A stretch of 64,000 bases of DNA from contig NZ_CP011114.1 of assembly GCF_000993825.1 (NCBI RefSeq), positions 744,001 through 808,000 on the forward strand, read 5' to 3'. This document shows positions 63,360 through 64,000 of the stretch, piece by piece. The position numbers and the translations under genes were made by a program. How positions within the stretch are numbered: the first letter of the stretch is position 1; each line of letters begins with the position of its first letter. The notes under the pieces are model-generated. The model saw nothing but the letters and a program-made list of their open reading frames with translations, was not told the origin of the DNA and did not search any database. The DNA comes from Paenibacillus durus ATCC 35681. GTDB lineage: Bacteria > Bacillota > Bacilli > Paenibacillales > Paenibacillaceae.

Positions 63360-63875
63360 ATGGCAACCCCAGCTTCACCTATAACACTGTCTGAGATAAA
63401 CGAAATGAGCAAGGAAGAGTTTGTGGCGACGCTTGGCGGTATTTTTGAGCATTCGCCATGGGTTGCCGAATCAGCCTACGCCTCCCGTCCCTTCGGATCG
63501 GTTGGAGAACTGCACGAAGCGATGACGGAGGCAGTCCGAAGCGCAGACCGGGAGAAGATTTTGTCGCTGCTGCGGGCCCATCCCGATCTGGCGACGAGGC
63601 TCCAGGTTACACCGCTGTCGGCGGCGGAGCAGAAAGGGGCAGGGCTTGACCGGCTGACCCCGGAGGAATTCGAATGGTTAAACGACCTGAACAAGAAATA
63701 TACGGACAAATTCCAGTTTCCGTTCATTCTGGCAGTCCGGGGTAAAAACAAAGACGACATCATCGAATCCGTCAGTGAGCGGGTAAATCTATCGCCTGAG
63801 GAAGAATGGAACCGGGCCCTATTTGAAATTGGCAAAATTACGAAGTTTCGCTTGGAAGATCTCCTGTCGGAGTAA
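63360..63875 (+). CDS. uraD: OHCU decarboxylase (uricolysis)
   Basis: This 171-residue protein decarboxylates 2-oxo-4-hydroxy-4-carboxy-5-ureidoimidazoline to S-allantoin in the urate pathway. Family blocks are ITLSEINEMSKEEFVATLGGIFEHSPWVAE and LLRAHPDLATRL (catalytic His in AHPDL, near residue 69), with the C-terminal FPFILAVRGKNKDDI. In B. subtilis the domain is fused to urate oxidase as PucL; here it is separate. AAAGGAG precedes the ATG. Confidence 0.92.
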   Translation: MATPASPITLSEINEMSKEEFVATLGGIFEHSPWVAESAYASRPFGSVGELHEAMTEAVRSADREKILSLLRAHPDLATRLQVTPLSAAEQKGAGLDRLTPEEFEWLNDLNKKYTDKFQFPFILAVRGKNKDDIIESVSERVNLSPEEEWNRALFEIGKITKFRLEDLLSE

Positions 63876-64000
63876 AAACATCCTTCAATTCAATCATTCT
63901 TGTTAACGGGGGTGCCAGCCATAATCATACTGAAGACTTCCAAAGGCCGATTATCGATTCGGAAGACAGAAATAGCCAGCATAATTATGAATATTCTCTA
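63876..64000. other. Window end, no gene resolved
   Basis: The last 125 bases hold no complete ORF. A GGGGGTG lies at 63909-63915, but no ATG, GTG or TTG at good spacing gives a recognisable product before the window ends. A urate oxidase or hydroxyisourate hydrolase gene would be expected next. Confidence 0.4.

Overview
The window looks like a chromosomal segment of a Paenibacillus-type member of the Bacillales. This rests on strong GGAGG ribosome-binding sites, SigA-type promoters, a T-box ahead of ilvB, an L20-type leader ahead of infC-rpmI-rplT, a spore-coat transglutaminase, a soluble PAS sporulation-kinase-like protein and B. subtilis-like gene pairs (ytqA-ytqB, nupNOPQ, the puc genes). 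There is no rRNA, prophage, transposase or CRISPR array. One tRNA-Gly(TCC) gene is present.

Layout. 0-9 kb: a DsbA/FrnE thioredoxin-fold protein, oleate hydratase with a TetR regulator, RecQ, a B12-binding radical SAM gene broken by a 1-bp deletion, a nucleotidyltransferase and a small hypothetical. 9-18 kb: a minus-strand run (ytqA, mnmM, manA, alpha/beta hydrolase), then trmB, a PAP2 phosphatase, a GT2 glycosyltransferase and the infC-rpmI-rplT operon, whose infC begins with AUU. 18-24 kb: a thioesterase and a complete BMP-type nucleoside ABC importer (nupNOPQ-like). 24-36 kb: a Gly/Tyr-rich protein, a GNAT, T-box-controlled ilvB-ilvH-ilvC-leuA, then a four-gene ECF-sigma envelope-stress-like operon inserted before leuB, and a peroxiredoxin preceded by a perfect PerR box. 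36-43 kb: a histidine kinase, feoA-feoB with a Cys-rich partner and a Fur-like palindrome, a MASE3-GGDEF-EAL protein and tRNA-Gly. 43-51 kb: an M20 dipeptidase, tgl, a decayed histidine kinase, an unlisted 51-aa membrane peptide, an ABC-F gene with a leader ORF and terminator in front of it, a PH-domain protein and a split chromate transporter.

51-64 kb is a purine-catabolism island, all on the plus strand: a GGT-family hydrolase (HpxW-like), an amidase, a PucR regulator, XdhC, a MobA-like cytidylyltransferase, a second BMP-type ABC importer and OHCU decarboxylase. Between the importer and the decarboxylase lie short remnants of the FAD and Fe-S subunits of xanthine dehydrogenase. The maturation and transport genes survive, but the enzyme they served is reduced to fragments here.

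The most unusual items are the fossil xanthine dehydrogenase, the candidate attenuator with a 54-codon ORF ahead of the ABC-F gene, the structured leader ahead of the second BMP lipoprotein, and the repeated pattern of stable hairpins between lipoprotein and ATPase genes in both importers. All functional calls come from reading motifs and gene order; no database search was run.
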